Assembly: GCF_011316935.1 (NCBI RefSeq)
Contig: NZ_WLYS01000004.1
Span: 1 to 64,000 of the forward strand
DNA length: 64,000 nt
Reading direction: 5' to 3'
DNA from: Sphingobacterium chungjuense
Lineage (GTDB): Bacteria; Bacteroidota; Bacteroidia; Sphingobacteriales; Sphingobacteriaceae
The first letter of the stretch is position 1; each line of letters opens with the position of its first letter. Shown here piece by piece: positions 1 to 8,388 of the stretch. The notes under the pieces were generated by a model, which saw only the letters and a program-made list of their open reading frames with translations, did not search any database and was not told the DNA's origin. The translations under genes and the position numbers were made by a program.

Positions 1-187
1 CATCGAAAAATGAGGGATTTTTTGTGTTGTGAGGAGTCGAACAGAAGCGTTGGCCGGGGTTCGATTCTAGAAGGCTCAAGGTCGTGCGCGGGGTGCTGAG
101 CGGCTGAGCCAATCCGGAACGCTCCGCACAAAAATCCTTCATCGAAAAATGAGGGATTTTTTGCGTTGTGAGGAGTCGAACAGAAGC
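1..187. repeat. Direct repeat, ~48 bp copies 139 bp apart
   Basis: Bases 1-48 and 140-187 are the same except for one base (T or C at repeat position 25). The 139-bp period suggests a tandem unit cut by the left window edge. Just before the second copy, AAAAATCCTTCAT (130-142) pairs with ATGAGGGATTTTT inside it, giving a terminator-like hairpin with a T tract. The unit also holds GGTTCGATTC and, on the other strand, GTTCGACTCC, which resemble tRNA T-arms, but no complete tRNA cloverleaf can be folded. Its nature is unknown. Confidence 0.75.
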
Positions 188-324
188 CCTGCCACCATAA
201 GGTCCCTACTGAATTTCCGCTCTGTTTATAGCCGTACTTCATCACCAATCTTGAGAAAAATGTTTATTAACCTCTTCTTATTGTAGAAACCGTAATTTTG
301 GTTGTGGATGCCGTATTTTGGGTA

Positions 325-355
325 TTGATCGACCTTAACACTCCTCTTACTTTTG
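325..355 (+). promoter_or_regulatory. Probable promoter of the first beta-barrel gene
   Basis: TACTTTTG at 348-355 fits the Bacteroidota -7 consensus TAnnTTTG. TTG at 325-327 lies 20 bp upstream, as expected for the -33 element. The leader to the ATG at 427 would be about 65 nt. This is a motif match only. Confidence 0.55.
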
Positions 356-426
356 TGTCATCATGTAGCGCAATTCAATAAAGTCGCTACAGAAATTGTT
401 TAAAAATTATATAAAAGTAAAATGTT

Positions 427-981
427 ATGAAAAAAAATGTATTAAAAATTGGTTTCGCTGCATTGTTGGGTTTATTTCTCTCTAATTCCTTATCAGCTCA
501 GGAACGTGAAAAAGTACGTTTGAGCGTTGGGCCAGAGGTGACCCTTCCGGTAGGTAGTTTTTCTGATGCGTTTGACTGGAGCATAGGCGGTTCTATTCAA
601 GCAGACTACGCTATATATAAAAATGATCTTTATGTAACGTTGAATGCCGGATACAACAACTATTTCGCTAAAGATTTCGCGGGTGTTTCTTTCAATGACC
701 TACAGTTGATACCTGTAAAAGCGGGTCTGAAATATTTCGTTGCCAAAAATTTCTATGTGCACGGTGAGGCTGGGGCATCATTCGTGGCAAATAAAAACGA
801 TGTCGGCGCAACCAAATCTACAGCCTTTGTGTATGCGCCACAGATCGGATACCTCTTCCCAGTTGGCGGTAAAAATTACATCGACGCTGGTGTGCGTTTT
901 GAAGGTACTACCAAGTTCACCGATCAAGGTGCATCCAATAATGTTTTGGGATTGCGCGTAGCATATAGTTTCGGTTTGTAA
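427..981 (+). CDS. Outer-membrane beta-barrel protein (porin family)
   Basis: This is a 184-residue secreted protein. A signal peptide covers roughly residues 1-24, with a hydrophobic core followed by LSAQ. The rest is alternating amphipathic strands (for example YVTLNAGYNNYF and NYIDAGVRFEG) and it ends in GLRVAYSFGL, a typical C-terminal membrane strand. The size fits an eight-stranded OmpA/OmpX-like barrel of the outer-membrane beta-barrel domain families common in Bacteroidota. Specific function cannot be read from the sequence. It is monocistronic: a promoter-like motif lies upstream and a hairpin follows its stop. Confidence 0.8.
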   Translation: MKKNVLKIGFAALLGLFLSNSLSAQEREKVRLSVGPEVTLPVGSFSDAFDWSIGGSIQADYAIYKNDLYVTLNAGYNNYFAKDFAGVSFNDLQLIPVKAGLKYFVAKNFYVHGEAGASFVANKNDVGATKSTAFVYAPQIGYLFPVGGKNYIDAGVRFEGTTKFTDQGASNNVLGLRVAYSFGL

Positions 982-1008
982 GAGCCATTTTATCCTATTT
1001 AATATTAG

Positions 1009-1044
1009 CGGCTCTTCCCATCATGGGGAGAGCCGTTTGTTTAT
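1009..1044 (+). terminator. Intrinsic terminator after the barrel gene
   Basis: CGGCTCTTCCC and GGGGAGAGCCG form an 11-bp stem with one G-U pair around a 5-nt loop. It is followed by the T-rich TTTGTTTAT. Confidence 0.75.
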
Positions 1045-1130
1045 CGATCAATTTCTGAAGTAAGCAAATCAGCTATCTCCTTTCACTAATCATTTTATAT
1101 TTCTGTGACCAACCTCTTTTAACAATTGAC

Positions 1131-1138
1131 TACTTTTG
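1131..1138 (+). promoter_or_regulatory. -7 element upstream of the AraC gene
   Basis: TACTTTTG matches the Bacteroidota TAnnTTTG element and lies 40 bp before the ATG at 1179. I do not see a clear TTG at the -33 distance. Confidence 0.45.
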
Positions 1139-1178
1139 GATAAAAGTCAATTATCTGGTTTTAAGTCGGCGTCTAGCT

Positions 1179-2108
1179 ATGAAAAATAATACATTATTTA
1201 GAATACCACGGTCTGAGAGAAATAACCGTAAAGACCTCGCCTCCACTCCTCAGGTGAGTTTACTTTCTTCTAGGTCGACCGTATTTTCAAACGATTCCTT
1301 TATGGTAGAATATCTTCGGGATGGCAAATCTACTATCACTGAAGACCCAGAAATGTATGTGCTGAGCATGGTTGTACAAGGCGGCGCCCTGATTGATGGC
1401 AATGATCTGTGGCTTGATATCAAAAGCGGCAGTCTGCTTTGCTCCGTGGGAGGACTGCGATTGAAAGAATGGACGGACGATTTTTCTTGTTTTGTCATCC
1501 ATTTTAAGAAAGATTTTTTGGAAGAACTACTGGCATTTGCCCCTCCGATTGAACATACGATTGACTCCAAGTTTGGACAAACTTTTGTTTTTTTGGTGGC
1601 CGAGAATGCGAAAAAACAGATTATTAGGCTATTTGCCGATATCTATGAAGAATATTATAGTGGAAATTTTTTACGTTCAAGTATGCTAAAAGTGCTGTTG
1701 GTAGAGCTTGTGCTAAAAGTAGTTCGAGCCACCCAAATTGCACCAACCCAGATGGAACACATAAAATCGCGTAAGGAACTGTTGGTTCAGGATTTTCAGC
1801 AGCGTGTAGACAAGCACTTTCTGACTATCAGGCGAGTAAATCAGTACGCCTCCATGCTGTTTGTATCAGCAAAGCATCTTAGTGAAAGCGTTAAAGAAGT
1901 CTTGGGCGTCACAGCCTTGCAAATCATACACGACCGTATTTCCAAGGAAGCCGAATACTGGCTTTCCAATACGACACTTAGCGTGAAGGAAATCGCTTAT
2001 AAGTTGAATTTTGACAATAGCTCACACTTTAGCAGATTCTTTAAGCGCTTTGCAGGCGTCAATCCTGGTCAATTTCAGCGTCACGTAAATGCAGTAGAAT
2101 TGTGCTAA
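1179..2108 (+). CDS. AraC-family transcriptional regulator
   Basis: This 309-residue protein has an N-terminal cupin-like sensor region (about residues 30-190) and a C-terminal AraC DNA-binding domain (about 205-300). The second helix-turn-helix carries the family signature LSVKEIAYKLNFDNSSHFSR followed by FFKRFAGVNPGQFQ. The N-terminal half is of the type found in many Bacteroidota AraC regulators of unknown ligand. It stands alone, with a promoter-like TACTTTTG upstream and a hairpin downstream. The neighbouring barrel gene or the convergent permease could be targets, but nothing in the sequence proves that. Confidence 0.85.
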   Translation: MKNNTLFRIPRSERNNRKDLASTPQVSLLSSRSTVFSNDSFMVEYLRDGKSTITEDPEMYVLSMVVQGGALIDGNDLWLDIKSGSLLCSVGGLRLKEWTDDFSCFVIHFKKDFLEELLAFAPPIEHTIDSKFGQTFVFLVAENAKKQIIRLFADIYEEYYSGNFLRSSMLKVLLVELVLKVVRATQIAPTQMEHIKSRKELLVQDFQQRVDKHFLTIRRVNQYASMLFVSAKHLSESVKEVLGVTALQIIHDRISKEAEYWLSNTTLSVKEIAYKLNFDNSSHFSRFFKRFAGVNPGQFQRHVNAVELC

Positions 2109-2154
2109 ATGCATTATATATTATGATATCTTATTCATTAAGGAGATAATGCAC

Positions 2155-2184
2155 AAAATCCCATCAGCAATGATGGGATTTTTC
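2155..2184. terminator. Bidirectional terminator between convergent genes
   Basis: AAATCCCATCA, a GCAA loop and TGATGGGATTT form a perfect 11-bp stem with T tracts on both strands. It separates the AraC gene (+) from the permease gene (-). Confidence 0.85.
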
Positions 2185-2204
2185 AATGCGCAGGCAAAGA
2201 TCTA

Positions 2205-4583
2205 TTACTCATTCCGCAAACTATCAACTGGCTTAGCAAGCGAAGCTTTAATAGACTGAAAACTGATCGTCACTAATGAAATGGCAATCGCGATAAAGCC
2301 TGCAATTAGAAAATAATACCATTGTATCTCGATACGGTAAGCATAATCTTTCAACCAGTTATTCATTGCCCACCATGCGATGGGTGATGCGATGACAATA
2401 GACAAGATAATCAACTTGATAAAATCCCGAGAAAGTAGCACTGTAATTTGTGTGACAGACGCCCCCAGCACTTTACGTACAGCGATTTCTTTCACGCGTG
2501 TTTCAGCCATATAGGCGATAAGAGCTAATAAACCCAAACAGGCAATAAAGATAGTCAGGCCGGCAAATAACATGGAGATGGTACCCACTGCTTGTGTTTC
2601 TTTGAATTTGTTTTCAAAAACCTTGTCAATGAAATGGTATAAAAATGGATAATCGGGATTATATTTTTTAAAAACGGCTTCGATCGCTTTCAGGCTTTCC
2701 GCGGTATTCTTGGCCGGATTTAGTCGATAGTGTATAATGTTAAACCATGCATCTGGGCCCAAAACTACGGTGGGTTCCTGTTTGCCAAACGGTGAACCGA
2801 TCACAAAGTCTTTAATAACGCCAACTACCACACGCTTTTCTCCATCGCCCATAATTGTACTACCTACCGGATTTTCCAATCTGAGTGCTTGCACGGCAGA
2901 TTCATTGAGTAGTACTGCTAGGCTATCGGTAGGAAATGTATTGATATCAATATCTCGTCCGGCCAATAGTTCAAAACCCAAGGTCTTCACCGCGTCGGCA
3001 TCCGAACTAAAGCGTACATAGTTTATTCTTTTATCCGCTTCAGTTGAAGCATCTGATGTAAATCCCAGCCCGGAGCTCCATCGGTCGGTAATGGGAGACA
3101 TATTTTTGGAGACAGACAAGACTGCGCCACTCGCTACCAGATCGTGACGAATCTGCTCATAGTGTCTATCTATCTCTCCTTCTATGTACGTATATGCTAG
3201 CCCATTTTCCTCATAGCCTCTATCTCGATCCTTCGTATATTGAATTTGCTTAGTGACAACCACTGTGGAGATCACCAGTATAATGGCTAAGGTAAATTGC
3301 AACACGACGAGCAAGGAACGGATACTAACGCCTTTGGTAGTGCCCTTAAACTTTCCTTTTAGTGTTGCGATAGGTGCAAATGCGGAAAGGAAAAATGCAG
3401 GATAAATACCCGCCAATACACCGGTAAACAAGGCAAATGCAACAAGAAACAGCCAAGTTGTAGGCGTCATAAATGAGATGGAAAGATCCTTCGAGACTAG
3501 TTGGTTAAAATAGGGAAGTTCGACGATCATGATGATTACCGCTAGAATCATCGCTAATAGACTGATAAGCATACTTTCAGAAAGGAACTGCATAATCAGG
3601 CTTTTCTTTCTTGCGCCTACTACTTTTCTGACGCCGACCTCCTTGGCGCGCAACTCCGATTTTGCGGTACTCAAATTCATGAAATTGATACATGCGACCA
3701 ACAGTATAAATCCGCCTATCCAAGCAAAAAGTCGAACTAGATCAATACGTCCACTAGTGTACGCTCCTCCTTTACCATTATTATACAAATAATGATCTCG
3801 GTAAGGTGTTGCAAATATCTCCGATGTGTTTTTACTGAAGCTATTATTACTGTTAGTATGATCCCGAGCAAAGGTTTTTATTTTATCATTGAAATCGGCT
3901 AAGCGCACATTTACCTTCAACAAAATATACGTTATAATAGAGTTATTAGCCCAATTCTCATCGTAATAGCCGATTTTTTTAGCATAATCCCAAGATACTA
4001 AGGCTTCAAAATCAAAGCTAGAGTTTGCAGGCAGATCCTTCATAACGGCCTGCACTTGCACCTGATTGACAGAGTCAATCTTGATGATCTTACCAATAGG
4101 ATCTTCCTCGCCGAAGAGCGCCTGCGCCTTCGACTCCGTCAACACGATAGAGGTCGGATCTTGCAGCAAACCGTCCTTTTCTCCCGCTATCAATGGAAAG
4201 TCAAATAGTTCAAAAAAACCAGGATCCACAAAAGTAGTGTGGGTTTTGATTTTTTTATCATGATAGGTCGTGAGAAAATGGTTTTCATCGCCATACCGAG
4301 AATACGACTCTACATCGGCAAACTCCGCTCCCATCGCTTCCCCCAAAATCTTTGGGGTACTAATCCAAGCGAATTGAGATCCTTGATAATCGTCTCTATT
4401 GCTGATGATATACAAGCGATCGTCTTTTTTATGGTAGCGATCCATGCTCAGCATATTCTGCAACCATAAGGCAATCATGAGACAGCCTGCCATACCGATC
4501 GCTAGCCCGATAATGTTAATAGCAGAAAATGCCTTATTCTTCTGGAGATTACGCAGGGCTATCGTGAAATAATTTCTAAGCAT
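2205..4583 (-). CDS. FtsX/MacB-type ABC transporter permease
   Basis: This 792-residue inner-membrane protein starts with MLRNYFTIALRNLQKNKAFS and a first membrane helix near residues 20-42. A periplasmic MacB_PCD-like domain (about 45-240) follows. There are two FtsX permease domains, one near residues 290-420 and one near 670-790. Both contain the coupling-helix signature KE(V/I)(G/A)VRKV(V/L)GA. The duplicated architecture is that of the large Bacteroidota permease family whose members act in lipoprotein or peptide export or in envelope stress. No ATPase gene lies next to it, so its partner must be encoded elsewhere. The substrate is unknown. Confidence 0.88.
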   Translation of the reverse strand: MLRNYFTIALRNLQKNKAFSAINIIGLAIGMAGCLMIALWLQNMLSMDRYHKKDDRLYIISNRDDYQGSQFAWISTPKILGEAMGAEFADVESYSRYGDENHFLTTYHDKKIKTHTTFVDPGFFELFDFPLIAGEKDGLLQDPTSIVLTESKAQALFGEEDPIGKIIKIDSVNQVQVQAVMKDLPANSSFDFEALVSWDYAKKIGYYDENWANNSIITYILLKVNVRLADFNDKIKTFARDHTNSNNSFSKNTSEIFATPYRDHYLYNNGKGGAYTSGRIDLVRLFAWIGGFILLVACINFMNLSTAKSELRAKEVGVRKVVGARKKSLIMQFLSESMLISLLAMILAVIIMIVELPYFNQLVSKDLSISFMTPTTWLFLVAFALFTGVLAGIYPAFFLSAFAPIATLKGKFKGTTKGVSIRSLLVVLQFTLAIILVISTVVVTKQIQYTKDRDRGYEENGLAYTYIEGEIDRHYEQIRHDLVASGAVLSVSKNMSPITDRWSSGLGFTSDASTEADKRINYVRFSSDADAVKTLGFELLAGRDIDINTFPTDSLAVLLNESAVQALRLENPVGSTIMGDGEKRVVVGVIKDFVIGSPFGKQEPTVVLGPDAWFNIIHYRLNPAKNTAESLKAIEAVFKKYNPDYPFLYHFIDKVFENKFKETQAVGTISMLFAGLTIFIACLGLLALIAYMAETRVKEIAVRKVLGASVTQITVLLSRDFIKLIILSIVIASPIAWWAMNNWLKDYAYRIEIQWYYFLIAGFIAIAISLVTISFQSIKASLAKPVDSLRNE

Positions 4584-5250
4584 GGCTATTTTTTTGTTTT
4601 ATATCAACGGATTGGAAGAGTTAAAAATAAACTATTTTCACGCATCGGCATCCGCTTCACAAAAATGATCAAGTTAATTGCCAAAATCATAAAATACTTA
4701 TAATCAGAATATAAAATTATTTTAATTTGAAAACCTGTCCATTTACGAACATGTATTGTACGGGAATGAACAGTATTTCCGCGCGCAATCTGAAGAGACA
4801 GATACATGCTTAGTAAATATCATTACATGCCCTGTACTGTTCCAAGTAGAATTCGGAATAGCAAGATCGACTCTATAACTGTTTAAGGGTTTACTAAGAA
4901 ACTTGTATAGCAATTATTGGAATAAGACACCACTTTAGATCGGGTATAGATCCGCGTTAGATAGGCATCTACTTAACCTTTTGTCCGATGTAAGTGTACT
5001 GATAATGTACTATATATGTACTATAGCACGCTTAGCACTAGGCAGTAAAAAGCTCCTGATTGGCAGAACTTACGTGAAGCAATAGTTAAGACTACTACGC
5101 CCCTTGCATAAACACACAAAAACCTTGGCTTGGCAGCCAAGGTTTTTGTGTGTCATATCAACGTATGTTCTCAATCTCTAGCCACAATGCTATCAAATCG
5201 AGAAGATTTTAAAGGCTTTCTATTTCCCAGGTAGTAAGCCAACAGATGAA
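4584..5250. other. 667-bp intergenic region
   Basis: I see no convincing gene here. A 67-codon reading frame on the minus strand (4604-4807) has no recognisable domain, no good ribosome site and an AT-rich composition. Positions 5000-5030 contain two close GTACTATA-like direct repeats. The only clear element is the hairpin at 5112-5153. Confidence 0.5.
5112..5153 (-). terminator. Strong hairpin terminator after the PepSY-like genes
   Basis: ACACACAAAAACCTTGGC pairs perfectly over 18 bp with GCCAAGGTTTTTGTGTGT around a 6-nt loop. The T run inside the arm fits termination of the minus-strand operon, which ends about 100 bp upstream. Confidence 0.7.
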
Positions 5251-5694
5251 TTAATCCATCCGTTTAAAAGTACCGTTGGCATCGAAGACAAGATCAAACC
5301 CGTTAGTCAATTCAACGTCGAATTCATTTCTGTCTTTTTCGATACTCGCAATCTTTGCTTGTGGGTACTTTTCATTGACATAAGATACAATTGGTGCTAA
5401 GATAAAGGTTTCTGGAATTGCGGTATTATTGCTTCCGTCAACCTCTGTCCAATCACCGTTTTTATCAAAAACAATTTCAGTTCCGTCGCTCAAGTAAACT
5501 GTGTATTCCCGACCGGACAAACCTTCTTTTTCCTTTTTTACATGCGATACTTTTGCATTCGCAAAGTGTGTGGTCAAGAAAGTGTTGGCTGCAACAGGCA
5601 AATCTGCCGATTGAATCGTTTCCTCTTTGTCGCAAGATAGGAAAGCCACTGCCATTGTTAACAGAACCAAAGTGTTTAAGATTGCATTTTTCAT
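5251..5694 (-). CDS. PepSY-like periplasmic protein
   Basis: This 147-residue protein begins with a lipoprotein-type signal (hydrophobic stretch, then LSCDKEE, so Cys near residue 21 would be lipidated). The mature part contains two copies of a PepSY-like unit of about 60 residues, each ending in an aromatic/acidic turn: IVFDKNGDWTEVDG and LVFDANGTFKRMD. This is the architecture of the Bacteroidota PepSY-like family (formerly DUF2874). It lies 15 bp downstream of a second family member and both follow a two-component system. A sensor-modulating or envelope-stress role is an inference. Confidence 0.8.
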   Translation of the reverse strand: MKNAILNTLVLLTMAVAFLSCDKEETIQSADLPVAANTFLTTHFANAKVSHVKKEKEGLSGREYTVYLSDGTEIVFDKNGDWTEVDGSNNTAIPETFILAPIVSYVNEKYPQAKIASIEKDRNEFDVELTNGFDLVFDANGTFKRMD

Positions 5695-5709
5695 TTGTGT
5701 AGTGTAGAG

Positions 5710-6162
5710 TTATTGTTGCTTAATTTTTATAAATTCTCCTTTGTTATTAAATTCTAGCTGTAGTCCGCTAGATATCGCTACGTGATATCTATGTTTATTT
5801 CTTTTCATCCTGACCACCTCCGTTCTCGGAAAGCTACGTGCTACGTAGGCCCGCACATTGGCGGGTATCAGATTGAGCGGAAGCGCGGCTCTTTTGCCAT
5901 CCACCTCTTTCCAGTTGCCCGACTCATCAAATGCGATCCGTTTTCCATCTTTCAATATCACACGGTACACGTTACTTTCAAACCAAGATTGTACATCCTC
6001 GCTAACCGAGGCGACATCTATACGGGCGTAATGCGCATTTAAAAAGTCTTTCGCTTTTTGCGGCAATTTAGCAACGGAGCTATGCTTGTCCTGACCGGCT
6101 GCTCCGGTGGCATTAAGTACGAGTATCAGAAATCCAAAAAAAGAAATATGACGCATTCTCAT
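5710..6162 (-). CDS. PepSY-like periplasmic protein
   Basis: This 150-residue protein has a cleavable signal peptide (residues 1-22, ending near GAAGQ). Two PepSY-like repeats follow: one around residues 35-90 with RIAFDESGNWKEVDG, and one around 100-148 with LQLEFNNKGEFIKI. Unlike its downstream neighbour it has no lipidation Cys, so the pair would consist of one soluble and one lipid-anchored protein. It sits 53 bp after the histidine kinase gene on the same strand, so co-transcription is likely. Two ATG codons two residues apart are possible starts. Confidence 0.78.
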   Translation of the reverse strand: MRMRHISFFGFLILVLNATGAAGQDKHSSVAKLPQKAKDFLNAHYARIDVASVSEDVQSWFESNVYRVILKDGKRIAFDESGNWKEVDGKRAALPLNLIPANVRAYVARSFPRTEVVRMKRNKHRYHVAISSGLQLEFNNKGEFIKIKQQ

Positions 6163-6215
6163 GCTCTTTGCTAAATCTTATTAGGAACAAAGATGAGTGC
6201 GTATTTGGGAAAGAT

Positions 6216-7499
6216 TTAGGAATTTGTAAAAGAAATTGAAAAAATATGAAAATTATTTTCAAAATGGTATGCTACTCCGCCTCCAGGCGTGATCTGTAGG
6301 ATTGACCGCACCAAAGAAAGCCCTAAGCCGTTGGACTGCATACTATCCGAACCTTTATAAAAGCGATTAAAGATATAGCTCTCCGGTAAGGCTCCGAGAT
6401 TAGTACTATTAGCAATCTGCCAGCTATTCGAATGAATGGAGATACGGATCGTACCATTAGATTCCGTATAACGTATCGCATTGCGAATGAGATTGGACAA
6501 AGCCATGGCTAATAGATCTCGATTGCCCTTTACGTGTAAAGTCGCGCTATACTCTACATCTACTTGAATTCCCTTATGCTCTGCAATATCTAGAAAGTTG
6601 TCGAGTAGCTCATCCGTCAAAGCATCTAAAGAAATAAGCTCGTTCTGCACAAACTGCCGATTCTCGATACGTGACAGAAACAACAGGGAACGATTGAGAT
6701 CGATCAACCTTTTCAAAGAAACTTTGGTATCCGCTATCTTGGCCATCACCCCAGATAGCACATCTTCATCTTCCAATATCAAATCCAGCTTATTCACTGC
6801 AATAGCCAACGGTGTCTGCAATTCATGGGAAGCGTTCTCAATAAACAATTTCTGATCAGCAAACACAGCTGCATTTCGCGCTACCATCGATGTAATATGC
6901 TGATGTAGATTTTGGAACTCCAATACATTGGTATCTACTGGCGCAATGGCTGTCGTCTTCCCGACTTGATAATCGTTCAGATCTTTTAGTATTACCTTAA
7001 AAGGACGCAAAGCACGCGTGAAGATATATTCTTTGAGCAGATAAATGCTCAAGATCATCACAATATACAATACTAATAAGGCGGTAGATAGGTCAATAAT
7101 TAAATCATCTCGCTCCACCGTAGATGCTCGAATTTCCAGTAAGTAGGTGTTCTTATCCGGACCGTAAAACATCGTCGTAAGTAATCGATATGGCTCGTCT
7201 TCGTCATCATAAGGCATATAAAAGAATTCATTCGAAAACCGATTCTTTTCGTCAAACACCGTATCGGCCAATGGGGTTATACGAAACTCATTGACACCAT
7301 ATTCGCGTAATTCCAGAATAGATGGATCTTCATACACGGCCCGTAAGATATTAATCTTTTGATTACGCAATCCATCGTCTGCATTATCGTATACCTCATC
7401 TAGTATATAGGCATAAAAAAGTAACGCCCAAACAGTCATAACTGCAAAAATGGCAATCATCACGTAGCGCATCGTATATTGTTTTATGGAAACAGCCAT
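6216..7499 (-). CDS. Sensor histidine kinase
   Basis: This 427-residue membrane kinase has one helix near residues 13-33 and a second near 138-156, flanking a periplasmic region of about 100 residues rich in acidic residues (YDDEDEPY). A short linker leads to the HisKA domain with phospho-acceptor His225 in FIENASHELQTPLA. The ATPase domain has the N box (NLIRNAIRYTES) and a G box (GLGLSLVRSI). It starts 5 bp after the response regulator gene and is followed by two PepSY-like genes, so the four probably form one operon. The acidic periplasmic loop could bind a cation, but this is inference. Confidence 0.92.
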   Translation of the reverse strand: MAVSIKQYTMRYVMIAIFAVMTVWALLFYAYILDEVYDNADDGLRNQKINILRAVYEDPSILELREYGVNEFRITPLADTVFDEKNRFSNEFFYMPYDDEDEPYRLLTTMFYGPDKNTYLLEIRASTVERDDLIIDLSTALLVLYIVMILSIYLLKEYIFTRALRPFKVILKDLNDYQVGKTTAIAPVDTNVLEFQNLHQHITSMVARNAAVFADQKLFIENASHELQTPLAIAVNKLDLILEDEDVLSGVMAKIADTKVSLKRLIDLNRSLLFLSRIENRQFVQNELISLDALTDELLDNFLDIAEHKGIQVDVEYSATLHVKGNRDLLAMALSNLIRNAIRYTESNGTIRISIHSNSWQIANSTNLGALPESYIFNRFYKGSDSMQSNGLGLSLVRSILQITPGGGVAYHFENNFHIFSISFTNS

Positions 7500-7504
7500 G
7501 ATCG

Positions 7505-8176
7505 TTACACTAATTTATACCCGACACCATATACAGCTTGAATATCTACTTCGGCACCATAGTCACGCAGTTTTTTACGTAGATTCTTTATTTGCGAATA
7601 AATGAAGTTAAGGCTGTCTGCCTGATCTACCGCGTCGCCCCAGATGGATTCGGCTAGTAAGGACTTTTGCACGAGTTTCTCCGGTCGGATGATAAAGTAA
7701 TACAGCACCTCAAACTCTTTGCGATTAAGTTGCAACACATTTCCATCGACTAATACACTACGATCATCCGGCACCATAACGACATTTTTGTAGATTACGC
7801 GATTATCAACGTGGTTATGATGTCTACGTACGGCCGATTTGATACGCGCCAGCAATTCAGCCAGATGAAAAGGTTTGGGCAGATAGTCATCTGCGCCCAG
7901 ATTCAATCCTTCTACTTTATCATCAATAGATCCTTTAGCAGAAATAATCACCACCGGTGTACTATCGCCACGCTCTCGCAAGGATTGCAGCAATTGCATC
8001 CCACTACCACCGGGTAAGGTGATATCCAATAAAATGCATGCATATTGGTACAAAGATATTTTTTCCAATCCTTCCGAAAAATTGGCAGCAACTTCTAGAA
8101 TGTAACCCTCTTTCGACAAGAACTCAACCATTACTTGTTGCAGCTCAATTTCATCTTCCACGATCAATATCTTCAT
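7505..8176 (-). CDS. OmpR-family response regulator
   Basis: This 223-residue protein has an N-terminal receiver domain. The acidic pair E7/D8 follows MKILIV, the phospho-acceptor is Asp51 in CILLDITLPG, and a conserved Lys lies in SAKGS. A C-terminal winged-helix DNA-binding domain (about residues 130-223) ends in VYGVGYKLV. It is the first gene of a minus-strand operon with its cognate kinase. It is transcribed divergently from tamB across a 212-bp gap. Confidence 0.93.
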   Translation of the reverse strand: MKILIVEDEIELQQVMVEFLSKEGYILEVAANFSEGLEKISLYQYACILLDITLPGGSGMQLLQSLRERGDSTPVVIISAKGSIDDKVEGLNLGADDYLPKPFHLAELLARIKSAVRRHHNHVDNRVIYKNVVMVPDDRSVLVDGNVLQLNRKEFEVLYYFIIRPEKLVQKSLLAESIWGDAVDQADSLNFIYSQIKNLRKKLRDYGAEVDIQAVYGVGYKLV

Positions 8177-8388
8177 AATCTGAATGCTAAGGCCAATATA
8201 TTTCTTTTATTATGCAAAAAAAGGAACGACATTTGCACGAAACAAGTTTTCTGCAAAAATTATGCTGCAATTTCAGATTAGAGGTCTGAAGACTGCATAA
8301 ATATTTTGAGGCATAACTTTAACACTGGGGCAAACATAACAGCTCACCAGGTGTTTCTAACGTAATATTAACGATATATACGCTCATT

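Noticed and set aside
1..187. tRNA gene suggested by GTTCGACTCC and GGTTCGATTC
   Set aside because: Neither motif is flanked by pairing T-stems, and no acceptor or anticodon arm can be drawn.
4604..4807. 67-codon minus-strand reading frame after the permease gene
   Set aside because: No domain, no ribosome site, odd composition, and it lies in an AT-rich gap. Not supported as a gene.
6184..6222. GGAA repeats 11 bp apart upstream of the first PepSY-like gene, as a response-regulator site
   Set aside because: Only two copies are in phase, the motif is only four bases long and it overlaps the kinase stop codon. Too weak to call.
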